From Rhynchopus sp. YZ270_cl-10 (lineage: Eukaryota > Euglenozoa > Diplonemea > Diplonemida > Diplonemidae), in contig OZ037863.1 in assembly GCA_964035575.1 (NCBI GenBank), forward strand, positions 1,342,001 to 1,406,000: DNA of 64,000 nt, in the 5' to 3' direction. Under the pieces are notes generated by a model that saw only the letters and a list, made by a program, of their open reading frames with translations, searched no databases and was not told the origin of the DNA. Of this stretch, positions 34,191 through 45,008 are shown one piece after another. How positions within the stretch are numbered: the stretch's first letter is position 1; every line of letters starts with the position of its first letter. The translations under genes were made by a program, and so were the position numbers.

Positions 34191-34387
34191 GCAAGGTTGC
34201 CCTGAGTGCGCATGCATGAAAGAAGTAGTGTACTGCACATTTCTCAGACATTTGTACCACGGAGTCTGACAGCAGTCAATCTTTTGTTGACACAATTCAA
34301 GGGTTTCGCATTATTCTTGCACAGAAAACGTCGTGTCGCTGTGTCGTACACAACACTACACTACACGACCCTACACTACACACCACC

Positions 34388-35331
34388 ATGGCAGCGTCGG
34401 CACCGCCCATGCCTGCAGGTGGTATGCACGCCATCGCTCCACAGACACAGGTATGCCACCACCACCACAACTACCACGTGTGCACCACAGTGTGCAGGAA
34501 GCACAGTCACATCTGATGCTGTCAGACTGCGTTTATCGTATTTTCCACACATTCCACAGTTCCCTCACCTCTAACTTACAGATGCCGATCTTCGTGAAGT
34601 CGTTGACAGGGAAGACAATCCGTCTCGAAGTAGAACCACGTGACACCATCCTTGATGTGAAGGAGCAGATCAAGGACAAGGGGGGCATCCCGATACACCA
34701 GCAGTGTCTTGCCGTGGGAGACGACGAGCTTGAGGACGGACACACCCTTGCAGACTGCAACATTCAGGAGGACAGCACTGTTCACTTGGTGGTGTTCTCT
34801 CCACAGACACAGGTATGCCCACCACAAGAGCAACACACAACGAGCTCTGCACACTTTTGCTCTGCACACCCTGATGGGAGTACCCTGACCTCGTGTGGCA
34901 CTGTGTGGACACTGCTTCTGTGCTTGAGACACAGCTGACCCTGACCCGGTCCGTCGGTTGTGCCACACACCACATGTGGAGACGCTCCCTTCCTGCCTGC
35001 GAGCATGCATCTCTGCACTCTCCTCGGCTGCCTCCCCCAAGGCTGTTTGTCTTCTTGCTTGGCAGATGCACACCACACCACACACCTCGTACAGACGATG
35101 CAGATCTTCGTCATGAACTTCACTGGCGTGAAAATTACCCTGGATGTTTCCCCCAATGACACTGTCGCTGATGTGAAGCTGAAGATGCACGACAGTGACG
35201 GCACGCCACCTTGTCAACAACGTGTCATCTACGCAGGGAAGGAGCTTGAGGAGGACGGACACACCCTTGCAGACTACAACATTCAGAAGAACAGCACACT
35301 GCATTTAGTGCTTAAATGTCGCGGTGACTAA
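34388..35331 (+). CDS. U4: two-UBL protein, short paralogue
   Basis: Exons 34388-34450, 34582-34812, 35095-35331; 176 residues. The leader exon matches U3, U5 and U6. The KIDV exon is missing: the sequence passes from the end of intron 1 (TTTTCCACACATTCCAC) directly to the end of intron 2 (TTCCCTCACCTCTAACTTACAG), so a clean deletion removed one exon plus an intron and left the frame intact. The two UBLs are [19 protein letters not shown] and a diverged terminal one with [14 protein letters not shown], ending VLKCRGD. The reading frame shows no damage. Confidence 0.8.
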
Positions 35332-35357
35332 GAAGTGTTGTAGTTTTGAATGAACAC

Positions 35358-35374
35358 CGTCTTCTGAGAAGACG
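35358..35374 (+). promoter_or_regulatory. Conserved 3' hairpin after U4
   Basis: Identical 17-mer CGTCTTCTGAGAAGACG, 26 bases after the stop, followed by the shared block GGAGGCGCTTCTGCATAAC. Confidence 0.6.
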
Positions 35375-35777
35375 TGTATTTGACGGAGCAAATGGGGAGG
35401 CGCTTCTGCATAACGGCACCCCGCAAGAGCAGCACAGCAACCTCTAGAGAAGCGCACGGTAATTAAAGTACTGTTCCTGAAACAGTTGTACGTTGTTGTT
35501 CTGCTCGCAGTGGTGCAGTGCAGTCAGCTAGGTAGCGACATAAGAACGTGGCGTTTGTTTAAGAGTGACAAAGCCGCGAGGCTTGGGTTCATCTTGTCAA
35601 CTTTTTCTTTCTTTTCAACCATTGCGGATGTAGTGTTGTGTATTGCACCTATGATCCTCTTGTTCAGTCTTGGGTTCACCGAGTCTCTTTACCTAAACAG
35701 AACAGATCTAGCATGCTTTCCTACCCCCTACACACTTATGAACACCGTGATCTTGGCCCCACAAGACACCTCACTGC

Positions 35778-36623
35778 ATGAACCACCACCACCACCACCA
35801 CCTCAAGCACACTCCACACCCAACCACCTCTGCAGCCCACCCACCCTCAATGCACCCTACTGCAGTGGACGCTGTCACCATTCTGAAGCAGGCACGCTAC
35901 GAATGCAATGGCGAGAAGGTCAGGCTTGACCCCAAAGCACTGCAGCGGGCCCTCTCTGGGGTGCACACTCTCGACCGTGCACACGCCACGCCGCCTGCCA
36001 CCTCCTCCTCCTCCTCCACCACGGAAGTCACAATCCTGCAAGGCACCTCATTCGAAGGAGCAGCGCACCTCCACACCCGATCACACAAAGTCGCTGTCCT
36101 CGACTTTGCGTCTGACTCCAACCCTGGAGGTGGCTGGCGTTCGAAGCAACAGGGCACCCAAGAAGAAAGCCTCTGCCGATGCTCGAACCTGGGCATCTGC
36201 TTGGAGACGTACTATGAGAAGGTGGGTGCTGCGAAGTACATGCCACGCCCACACGGGGTGGTCGTGGTGCCAGAGGTCGTGGTGTGGCATACGGGCAAAG
36301 CGTGGCTGGATCGGCCGATGTGGGTGGCGGTGCTTGCAAGCGCACTGCGTGGTGGGGACGCAGACAAGGAAGACTTCTGCCGCAAGCGTGTGCGGGACAT
36401 TCTGCACGCGGCAGCAAGCGTGCAGTGCCGTGCTCTCGTCCTCGGTGCATGGGGTTGTGGTGCCTTCGGAAACGACGCAGAAAACCTTGCCCGTGCATTC
36501 CGTCTGGAGCTCCGTAAACTGCCAGGTCTGTTCGATGCAGTGGTCTTCGCGATACCCAACAAGAAGGAGCATCCGAACATAAAGGCCTTCCACAAGGAGT
36601 TTCCTGATGCGGTGTCGCTGTAG
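35778..36623 (+). CDS. Bacterial-type poly(ADP-ribose) glycohydrolase (macro-fold, DUF2263-like)
   Basis: Predicted to release ADP-ribose from poly(ADP-ribose). The signature NPGGGWRSKQQGTQEES matches the GGG-X(6-8)-QEE catalytic loop of microbial PARG, with the second Glu as the catalytic acid; VAVLDFAS precedes it, as in the family. The C-terminal half has ALVLGAWGCGAFGND, the typical macro-fold loop. The length of 281 residues fits. From 35778 the protein would begin MNHHHHHHLKH, a natural His run; CA-rich sequence ending TCTGCAG there also looks like a 3' splice region, so the start may be 35850 (MHPTAVDAV). No introns are needed in the body. It sits between UBL genes U4 and U5, behind a partial copy of their upstream module. 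Confidence 0.88.
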   Translation: MNHHHHHHLKHTPHPTTSAAHPPSMHPTAVDAVTILKQARYECNGEKVRLDPKALQRALSGVHTLDRAHATPPATSSSSSTTEVTILQGTSFEGAAHLHTRSHKVAVLDFASDSNPGGGWRSKQQGTQEESLCRCSNLGICLETYYEKVGAAKYMPRPHGVVVVPEVVVWHTGKAWLDRPMWVAVLASALRGGDADKEDFCRKRVRDILHAAASVQCRALVLGAWGCGAFGNDAENLARAFRLELRKLPGLFDAVVFAIPNKKEHPNIKAFHKEFPDAVSL

Positions 36624-37913
36624 CCTGGAGGGGGTAGGTTGGTTGGTTCGTTGTGTTTTGTCGGAGGCATGTGTGCATATCTTACAGAAATCTCTGAGTT
36701 TTTCGCCAGGATTCATTCCATATTTGAGATTTTTTTGTATTTTGGTTGTCCAATGACTCAATCTTGGGTAAAAAGAAACAAAAGAAGAAGGGGTTTTTGT
36801 TTGAACGGCAAATGAATGTGGTATTCCTTTCCTTCAGCCACTGTTCTAGCATTCGGCAAAAATCCCCCTATTTTTTTTCTCAAGTATTTGTTTTTGTTTT
36901 GAAAACGACGTTATTTTTCACTTCACTATTTCACTGTCATTGTTGTGTTTTGCAGTGCCTCGTACCTCCTCAGTGCAGCAGTTGGGAGTGTGATACTTTC
37001 CTGATGCACAGCACAGTACACATTTGGCGCTTCTTATCGATGCTCTTTTCCAGTCTTTTCCTGCGTACGCAGATGAACAGTTAGATGTTTGCACCTCCAA
37101 CTACTCTTCTGTTGTGTCGACCTGCACGCACTCTTGGGATCTCTTCTGCAACCCTGCAAAAAGCAAGGTTCTCGGGGAAGAAACACATTTTTGTTTTCCC
37201 TTTTATTTCCCTAATTCTCTGCTTTTTTGTTTCAATCCACGAGTCTATAATACAGTATACATGCACTGTGCTGCTCTGCAGCTTCCAATATTATTCTCTT
37301 CTCTTTTGCCTCTTTAGCATACGTTCTGTTTTCTCTTCTCAAATAATTACAAAGAACATACCACCACCTCTGTTCTGCTCAATTCTTCTACACCCCTGCC
37401 TTGTCAAGAGACGAATATATTCCCCCCACGAACAAAGGACGCACGGTGTTTTTGTATTTATTTTACTTCCTTTGCCTACTCCGTATCTCTCACAAGCACT
37501 GCCCCCAGTTGTACAAATAATCCTGGTGTCCCAGAAATATCTCTGTACGTGATTCTGCCTTGCGTTCTGCTACGAGTCTCGCTGCCAAAAGGCTTCTTTG
37601 TGTAGTGAATGCAGTTCTATTTTTATAAAGTGTTTGTAACAAACCTTGTGCCTGTCCTTGAGCATGTTCCCACCCTACCTTCCCAGGTAAGGTTGCCCTG
37701 AGTGCTCACGAAAGAAGTAGTGTCCTGCACCTTCCTCAGACATTTGTACCAGGGAGTCTGACAGCAGTCAATCTTTTGTTGACACTTTCAAGCGTTTTAC
37801 ATTATTCTTGCACAGAAAACGTCGTGTCGCAGTGTCGTACACAACACTACACTATAGAGCCATATTCTTCGCAGGAATTACCTTCACTAGGCATCACTAC
37901 ACTACACACCACG
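36624..37913. other. Intergenic, upstream of U5
   Basis: No gene is seen. 36624-37430 is T-rich with short frames. 37440-37690 is a diverged copy of the UBL upstream module. From 37800 comes the conserved pre-ATG block, here with an added TATAGAGCCATATTCTTCGC segment shared only with U6. Confidence 0.5.
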
Positions 37914-39870
37914 ATGGCAGCGTCGGCACCACCCATGCCTGCAGGTGGTATGCACGCCATCGCTCCACAGACACAGGTATGCCACCACCACCACATGACG
38001 TGCTGCCCACGACCTGCATCTCACTGCACTCGGGTGTGTGCTGAGCCAGGTCGGTTCTTGTCACTGCCATGTGTGGACAAGAGTGTGCAGGAAGCACAGT
38101 CACATCTGATGCTGTCAGACTGCGTTTGTCGTATTTTCCACACATTCCACACCCACAGGACAAACAGAAGATAGCCGTGCAAGTGGACGACTCCTCATAT
38201 GTGCTTTCAGTGGAACTTGACGTCACGAGAGACACATGCCTCTTCGACTTTAAAAAGCTGGTTGCTGCAAAGGAGGGTGTGCGCACAGAACAGGTGCATC
38301 TCACCATTGGGGGCAAGGAGTACCCAGACACAAAGAAGTTTGCGCTTGTGGCACATCTGGACTTTGTGCTGAAGCTTATTAAGGTAATGTTCGTTTTGTT
38401 ATTGACACCTCCTCACGTTGTGAGCTGCACTATTTGCCCCATTTTTGTCATCCAACTCACCTCCGCTTTGGAACGTGAGAAGCTGGCCACAACCATCATA
38501 TGCGGTTACCTGAACTGCATCTGCACTCTCCTTCACGACGGAGTCTGCTTGCAAGGCCCTGTTTCTCATTTCACATGACAGGTTTACGTTCCCTCACCAC
38601 CTCTCACTTACAGATGCCGATCTTCGTGAAGTCGTTCGGAAGGAAGACAATCCGTCTCGAAGTAGAACCACGTGACACCATCCTTGCTGTGAAGGAGCAG
38701 ATCAAGGACAAGGAGGGCTTTCCACCAGTGCTCCAGCGTCTCATCTTCGCAGGGAGGCAGCTTGAGGACGGACACACCCTTGCAGACTGCAACATTCAGA
38801 AGGACGGTACCGTGTACTTGGTGGTGCTCTCTCCACAGCGACAGGTATGCCCACCACCACAAGAGCAACACACAACATACTGTGCACACTTTTGCTCTGC
38901 ACACCCTGATGGGAGCACCCTGACCTCGTGTGGCACTGTGTGGACACTGCTTCCGTGCTCGAGACACAGCAGACCCTGACCCGGTCCGTCGGTTGTGCCA
39001 CACACCACATGTGGAGACGCTCCCTTCCTGCCTGCGAGCATGCATCTCTGCACTCTCCTTGTCTGCCTCCCACAAGGCTGTTTGTCTTCTTGCTTGGCAG
39101 ATGCACACCACACCACACAGCCTGTACACAGCATGCAGATCGTCATCATGACCTTGGATAGGAAGACAATCAGCCTTGAGCTTTCCCCCAATGACACAAT
39201 CAAGAACGTGAAGGCGATGATCCAGGACAAGCGGGGCTTTCCACCAGAACAGCAGCGTCTCATCTACGCAGGGAGGCAGCTTGAGGACGGACGAATCCTT
39301 GCAGACTACAACATTCAGAAGGACAGCACTGTGCACTTGGTGGTGGTTTCTCCACCGCCACGGGTATGCCCACCACCACAAGAAACACACACAACGAACT
39401 GTGCACACTTTTGCTCTGCACACCCTGATGGGAGCACCCTGACCTCGTGTGGCACTGTGTGGACACTGCTTCTGTGCTTGAGACACAGCAGACCCTGACC
39501 CGGTCCGTCGGTTGTGCCACACACCACATGTGGAGACGCTCCCTTCCTGCCTGCGAGCATGCATCTCTGCACTCTCCTCGGCTGCCTCCCACAAGGCTGT
39601 TTGTCTTCTTGCTTGGCAGATGCACACCACACCACACACCTTGCACAGGGAATGGAGATCTTTGTCAGGACCTTGACTGGGAATATAATCACCATTGATA
39701 TTTCCCAGAATGAAACTGTCGAGGAACTGAAGGCAATGATCCAGGAAAAGTGTAGTATCCCAGCCGACCAGCAGCGTCTCATCTACGCAGGGAAGCAGCT
39801 TGAGGACGGACGCTTCCTTGCATACTACAACATTCAGAAGGAGAGCATGCTGCACTTGGTGAGGAGCTGA
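37914..39870 (+). CDS. U5: four-UBL tandem protein
   Basis: Exons 37914-37976, 38159-38383, 38614-38844, 39121-39363, 39649-39870; 327 residues. Leader, KIDV-type domain (here [13 protein letters not shown]) and three ubiquitin-like domains. The last starts [19 protein letters not shown] and stops early at LHLVRS, lacking the RGD tail of U3, U4 and U6. Exon 4 uses an acceptor 12 bases before the usual ATG because its TACAG is changed to TACACAG. Introns 3 and 4 are about 97 percent identical to each other by eye, while the exons they flank are only about half identical in protein. Confidence 0.82.
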
Positions 39871-39913
39871 GATGTCACGGTGACTAAGAAGTGTTGTAGT
39901 TTTGAATGAACAC

Positions 39914-39930
39914 CGTCTTCTGAGAAGACG
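39914..39930 (+). promoter_or_regulatory. Conserved 3' hairpin after U5
   Basis: CGTCTTCTGAGAAGACG, 43 bases after the stop, in the same conserved block as after U3 and U4. Confidence 0.6.
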
Positions 39931-40802
39931 TGTATTTGACGGAGCAAATGGGGAGGCGCTTCTGCATAACGGCACCCGCAAGAGCAGAACACGTCAGTCA
40001 GGTGACGAGATCAGGACGCGGCACCTTTTTGTAGCCTCTTCTTCCAACACAGAGAATTAATATCCTTTCCACATGTCGTACTTATGAGGTACACCATGTG
40101 ATGCAAGAAGCACGTTTGGTCTCATGTGTGTCATTTACGCGTTTCTGTTTTTGTGTGATGTGTGTGCACGAGAGGCACATTCATCATGCACGTTTTCTTT
40201 CTCTTTCTTTCCTATCTTGTCACACATTTTCTAGTCCCTCTTTCCTGCACAGAGAACTCATCTCCTTTCCACATGTTGTACTTGTGAGGTACAGCATGTG
40301 ACACGAAGGTCTCGACACACAGTTGTAAAGGACAACGTGCAACGCTTGACCAATCACCCCTTTTTGTGTGTCAACACAATATACCAAGCTCATCTGGACC
40401 CCCATTTTCCCGTTTCACGATACTTCTTGTCAACGTTTTGTGTTTGTTACTGTGCTTTTCATGTCGTGTTAAGTGTCGTCGTTGTGTGCCAGGTGTACCC
40501 CTAAACCAGGTGTCAGGGCTTTCTACAACTCTGCAATGCAAGATTCTCGTTGACGGGGAAGAACACCCACCACTTCCTAGGTAAGCTTGCCCTGAGTGCG
40601 CATGCACGCGAGAAGTAGTGTGCTGCAGCTTCCTCAGACATTTGTACTAGGGAGTCTGACAGCAGTCAATCTTTTGTTGAGCGTTTTACATTCTTCTGGC
40701 ACAGAAAACGTCGTGTCGCAGTGTCGTACACTACACTACACTATAGAGCCATATTCTTCGCAGGAATTACCTTCACTAGGCATCACTACACTACACACCA
40801 CG
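39931..40802. other. Intergenic, upstream of U6
   Basis: No gene is seen. It contains GTGTGCACGAGAGGCACATT at about 40157, also present at about 2059, and two copies of an ACTCATCTCCTTTCCACATG-type block. The pre-ATG block shared with U5 starts at about 40700. Part of it (GCAATGCAAGATTCTC) recurs near 43155. Confidence 0.5.
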
Positions 40803-42765
40803 ATGGCAGCGTCGGCACCACCCATGCCTGCAGGTGGTATGCACGCCATCGCTCCACAGACACAGGTATGCCACCACCACCACATGACGTGCTGCCCACG
40901 ACCTGCATCTCACTGCACTCGGGTGTGTGCTGAGCCAGGTCGGTTCTTGTCACTGCCATGTGTGGACAAGAGTGTGCAGGAAGCACAGTCACATCTGATG
41001 CTGTCAGACTGCGTTTGTCGTATTTTCCACACATTCCACACCCACAGGACAAACAGAAGATAGCCGTGCAAGTGGACGACTCCTCATATGTGCTTTCAGT
41101 GGAACTTCACTTCACGAGAGACACATGCCTCTTCGACTTTAAAAAGCTGGTTGCTGCAAAGGAGGGTGTGCGCACAGAACAGGTGCATCTCACCATTGGG
41201 GGCAAGGAGTACCCAGACACAAAGAAGCTTGTGCTTGTGGCACATCTGGACTTTGTGCTGAAGCTTGCTACGGTAATGTTGTTTTTGTTATTGACACCTC
41301 CTCACGTTGTGAGCTGCACTATTTGCCCCATTTTTGTCATCCAACTCACCTCCGCTTTGGAACGTGAGAAGCTGGCCACAACCATCATATGCGGTTACCT
41401 GAACTGCATCTGCACTCTCCTTCACGACGGAGTCTGCTTGCAAGGCCCTGTTTCTCATTTCACATGACAGGTTTACGTTCCCTCACCACCTCTCACTTAC
41501 AGATGCCGATCTTCGTGAAGTCGTTGGGAGGGAAGACAATCCGTCTCGAAGTAGAACCACGTGACACCGTCCTTGATGTGAAGGAGCAGATCAAGGACAA
41601 GGAGGGCATCCCGATAGACCTGCAGTTTCTTGTCGTGGGAGACGACGAGCTTGAGGACGGACACACCCTTGCAGACTGCAACATTCAGAAGGACAGCACT
41701 GTGCACTTGGTGGTGCTCTCTCCACCGCCACAGGTATGCCCACCAACACACAACGAGCTCTGCACACTTTTGCTCTGCACACCCTGATGGGAGCACCCTG
41801 ACCTCGTGTGGCACTGTGTGGACACTGCTTCTGTGCTTGAGACACAGCAGACCCTGACCCGGTCCGTCGGTTGTGCCACACACCACATGTGGAGACGCTC
41901 CCTTCCTGCCTGCGAGCATGCATCTCTGCACTCTCCTTGTCTGCCTCCCACAAGGCTGTTTGTCTTCTTGCTTGGCAGGTGCACACCACACACCTTGTAC
42001 AGAGGATGCGGATCTTCGTCAAGACCACGACTGCTGAAAGGACAATCACCCTTGAGATTTCCCCCAATGACACTGTCGAGAACGTGAAGGCGAAGATCCA
42101 GCTCAAAGAGGGCTTCCCCTCCGAGCAGCAGCGCCTCATCTTCGGCAGGAATCATAAGCTTGAGGATGGACACACTCTTGCATACTACAACATTCAGAAG
42201 AACAGCAGACTGCACTTGGTGGTGTTCTCTATGCCACAGGTATGCCACCACCACAAGACCAACACACACACAACGCACTGTGCACACTTTTGCTCTGCAC
42301 ACCCTGATGGGAGCACCCTGACCTCGTGTGGCACTGTGTGGACACTGCTTCTGTGCTCGAGACACAGCAGACCCTGACCCGGTCCGTCGGTTGTGCCACA
42401 CACCACATGTGGAGACGCTCCCTTCCTGCCTGCGAGCATGCATCTCTGCACTCTCCTCGGCTGCCTCCCACAAGGCTGTTTGTCTTCTTGCTTGGCAGAT
42501 GCACCACCACACCACACCACAGCTTGTGAACGGAAGACAGATCGTAGTAAGGGAATTGACTGGGACACCGAGTATTCTGGATGTTTCCCTAAATGACACT
42601 GTCGAGCACGTGAAAGCGATTATGCAAGACAAGGCGGGCATCCCACCTGACCAGCAGCGTCTGATCTTTGCAGGGGAGCAGCTTGAGGACAGACGCACCC
42701 TTCGAGACTACAACATTGAGATGGGGAGCACAGTGGATTTGGTACTGAGACTGCGCGGTGACTGA
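40803..42765 (+). CDS. U6: four-UBL tandem protein ending LRLRGD
   Basis: Exons 40803-40865, 41048-41272, 41503-41733, 42003-42239, 42523-42765; 332 residues. Leader, KIDV-type domain, then three UBLs. The last ([22 protein letters not shown]) is the closest to true ubiquitin in the cluster and ends VLRLRGD, where ubiquitin has LRLRGG. The first two exons are almost identical to those of U5, so these two genes are recent duplicates. The fourth exon carries a small insertion ([10 protein letters not shown]). The introns before exons 4 and 5 are the same conserved type as in U3-U5. Confidence 0.83.
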
Positions 42766-42791
42766 GAAGTGTTGTAGTTTTGAATGAACAC

Positions 42792-42808
42792 CGTCTTCTG
42801 AGAAGACG
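42792..42808 (+). promoter_or_regulatory. Conserved 3' hairpin after U6
   Basis: CGTCTTCTGAGAAGACG, 26 bases after the stop. This is the last copy in the cluster. Confidence 0.6.
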
Positions 42809-43478
42809 TGTATTTAAAGTGGCAAATGGGGAGCTTCTGCATCACTGCACCCCGCAAGAGCAGAACACGTCAGTTAGGTGACTACATAAGGACGTGGCAC
42901 CTCTTCTTCCTGCACAGAGAACTCGTCTCCCTTCCACATGTTGTATTTATGAGATACTGCCTGTGATGCAAGAAGCACGTTTGGTCTCATGTGTGTCGTT
43001 TCTGTTTTTGAAGATGTGTGTGCACGTTTTCTTTATCTTGTTTTCCCACCTTTTCACTCATTTTCTAGCCTCTTTTCCTGCACAGAGAACTCGTCACCTT
43101 TCGACATGTTGTACTTATGAAGTACGGTGTCCCGGGCTTTCTACAGCTCTGCAATGCAAGATTCTCATTGACGGGGAAGAACACCCCCCTTTTATTTCCC
43201 TAACAATCTACTTCTCTTTTTCTCTTCAATCTCGAGTCAGTAATACATGCATGCACTCTGCTGCCTCTCAGCTTCCAACGTTTTATTCTTCTTCCCCAAC
43301 TTAACACAGGCCGGCTTAGTGTCTTCTCACAACCTCTTCTCTGTTGCATCTTTCGCATTCTGCTTCTCTTCCCACCAATTCGAATACTGCTCCCCATTAT
43401 GCTCATTTCCTCCACACCCCTGCATCAATAGACGAATGTCTTTAAATCACCTTCCAGTACCTTACGACAGAAAGAACA

Positions 43479-43997
43479 ATGGGTTGGGAATGGCGTGTGT
43501 TCTCCCAAGGTGCGCCCGCATCAGAGGTAGGGTACGTCGAGGAGCGCACCGATGTGTACCGTGTTGGGGTGGGCAGAGGATACGGCGTCAAGCAGCGTGG
43601 TGGTTATGGCAGCACACTTGAACTGAAGACGCTGGTGGACGAGCGTGGCGGTGCAGAGAAGTGGACGAAATGCAGGGTCGAAGAGACGAGGCTTGCGGGA
43701 CACATTCCTGGTTACGATGCAACACGTGTACATCTTGTACGCGTTGCTAAGAGACGCTTCTACACGACATTGTCCGCAGTGCGTGGTGGTGGTGGTAGTG
43801 AGGATAGTGGTGCAGGCAGGACACCCATCGAGGTCGTGAACATCACCCTGGACCCACCCCCTCCCACCTCCGCGACCTGGGTGTCGTACTGTGTGGAAGG
43901 TGGCGACGTGTCGCATGGCGCTTCCCTCAAGGAGGTCTTCCCGCACGGAGTGGTCGGCGGGTACCCCACGTGGCTGGAGCAGCTGTATGCACGGTGA
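43479..43997 (+). CDS. Conserved hypothetical protein, possibly CYTH-like
   Basis: A 172-residue protein in one frame with strongly coding-like composition. Features are EERTDVYRVGVGRGYGVKQR near the start, LELKTL, WTKCRVEETR, VRVAKRR, and the end HGVVGGYPTWLEQLYAR. The alternation of acidic and basic strands (E-R-D, KQR, ELK, KCR) recalls the triphosphate-tunnel (CYTH) fold, but the N-terminal ExExK is not clear, so this is only a suggestion. A low-complexity GGGGSEDSGAG loop sits in the middle. It lies 0.7 kb after U6 and is not part of the UBL family. Confidence 0.65.
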   Translation: MGWEWRVFSQGAPASEVGYVEERTDVYRVGVGRGYGVKQRGGYGSTLELKTLVDERGGAEKWTKCRVEETRLAGHIPGYDATRVHLVRVAKRRFYTTLSAVRGGGGSEDSGAGRTPIEVVNITLDPPPPTSATWVSYCVEGGDVSHGASLKEVFPHGVVGGYPTWLEQLYAR

Positions 43998-45008
43998 GGC
44001 GAGCGTTTCCGCCAAAAAGAGTGTGGCGTTGTGAAACAGACAAACGGGCCAGCATGTCTTTCCCCCTGCCCTATTAGTCTGCAGGGTTGCCCCCTATTGC
44101 GAGAGGAGCTACAGAAGTTACCAATGCGGGCTGTTTTTTTTCCAAAGGTTGTGTGGCAACTCTGTGGTGACCGTGCTTTGCAGTCATGCTTTGTTCCGCC
44201 ATAATGGAACAAAACCATTGTCTAAGTGTACCACCCCGCATATGGAAGACTCCTCCACAATACAGTTGTTCGATAGTTGACAGCAGCATTTCGAGACAGT
44301 TTGGCAGAGGTGGAGACAAATGCCTGCATCCCGCCTTGAAGTGCCATCAAATTCACGTTCTTTTTCTTTCTAGCCTTCCAGAGATAACGTTTTTGTCCAC
44401 TTATTGATTTGAATGAGGCAACGAAGCAGCGAGGTTCAGGTCCTCTTACTATCCTTTCCATTGAACGATGTTTTCTTTTTGTTACTGTGAGTAGACGTCC
44501 CCTCTTCGTGTGGCAAAGCAAACGCGAGGCTAAGTGATTATTCTAACCAGTTGTCCTTGTTATTGAGGGCTGTTTTCTCGCTCTCGCGTGTTGTGTCTCC
44601 GAAGACACGTTGTGTTCTTGATTTTTTGTGATATTCATTATGCCAGCAGTCCAATTCTTAGTCGACTTCGATGCTATACTTACCTTTTGATTACCTATAC
44701 AATGTTTGTCTGTTGACGGTGCCCATGCCGTCACGGTGGTGGCGTATGCAACCATAGGTGCTTACACACTTATTCTATGAGGCGTGCTCTGCGTAGCAGC
44801 TTTTCTTCAAATACATAATCAAGTGTTCCACCGACAAAGGTTCGCTTCAAATGCCGTGGTGCTACGGGAGTTGCGTCTAATCACGGTCGCCAATGTTTCA
44901 GGTGCGTGTGTGTGTGTGGCGTAGGTTCATGTGACAACCTCTTTTTTTAAATCCATCACACACCCTCATAGTTTTAACACCCTCCCCCCTCCACCTGATT
45001 TGGGCAAG
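43998..45008. other. Intergenic, no gene seen
   Basis: Mixed-composition spacer with no recognisable coding region and no long repeats apart from short ACGAGG/GAGGTTCAGGTCCTC motifs near 44430 and 44520. The last 80 bases are the C/T-rich leader of the receptor gene. Confidence 0.4.

Noticed and set aside
38608-39981. 457-codon open frame on the minus strand across U5
   Set aside because: It runs through both exons and introns of a well-supported plus-strand gene, resembles no protein, and similar antisense frames appear wherever the same introns and exons are repeated.
31813-42522. CRISPR-like array of regularly repeated blocks
   Set aside because: The repeats are introns of 270-285 nt with splice signals, separated by coding exons. 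The scale and layout are wrong for CRISPR.
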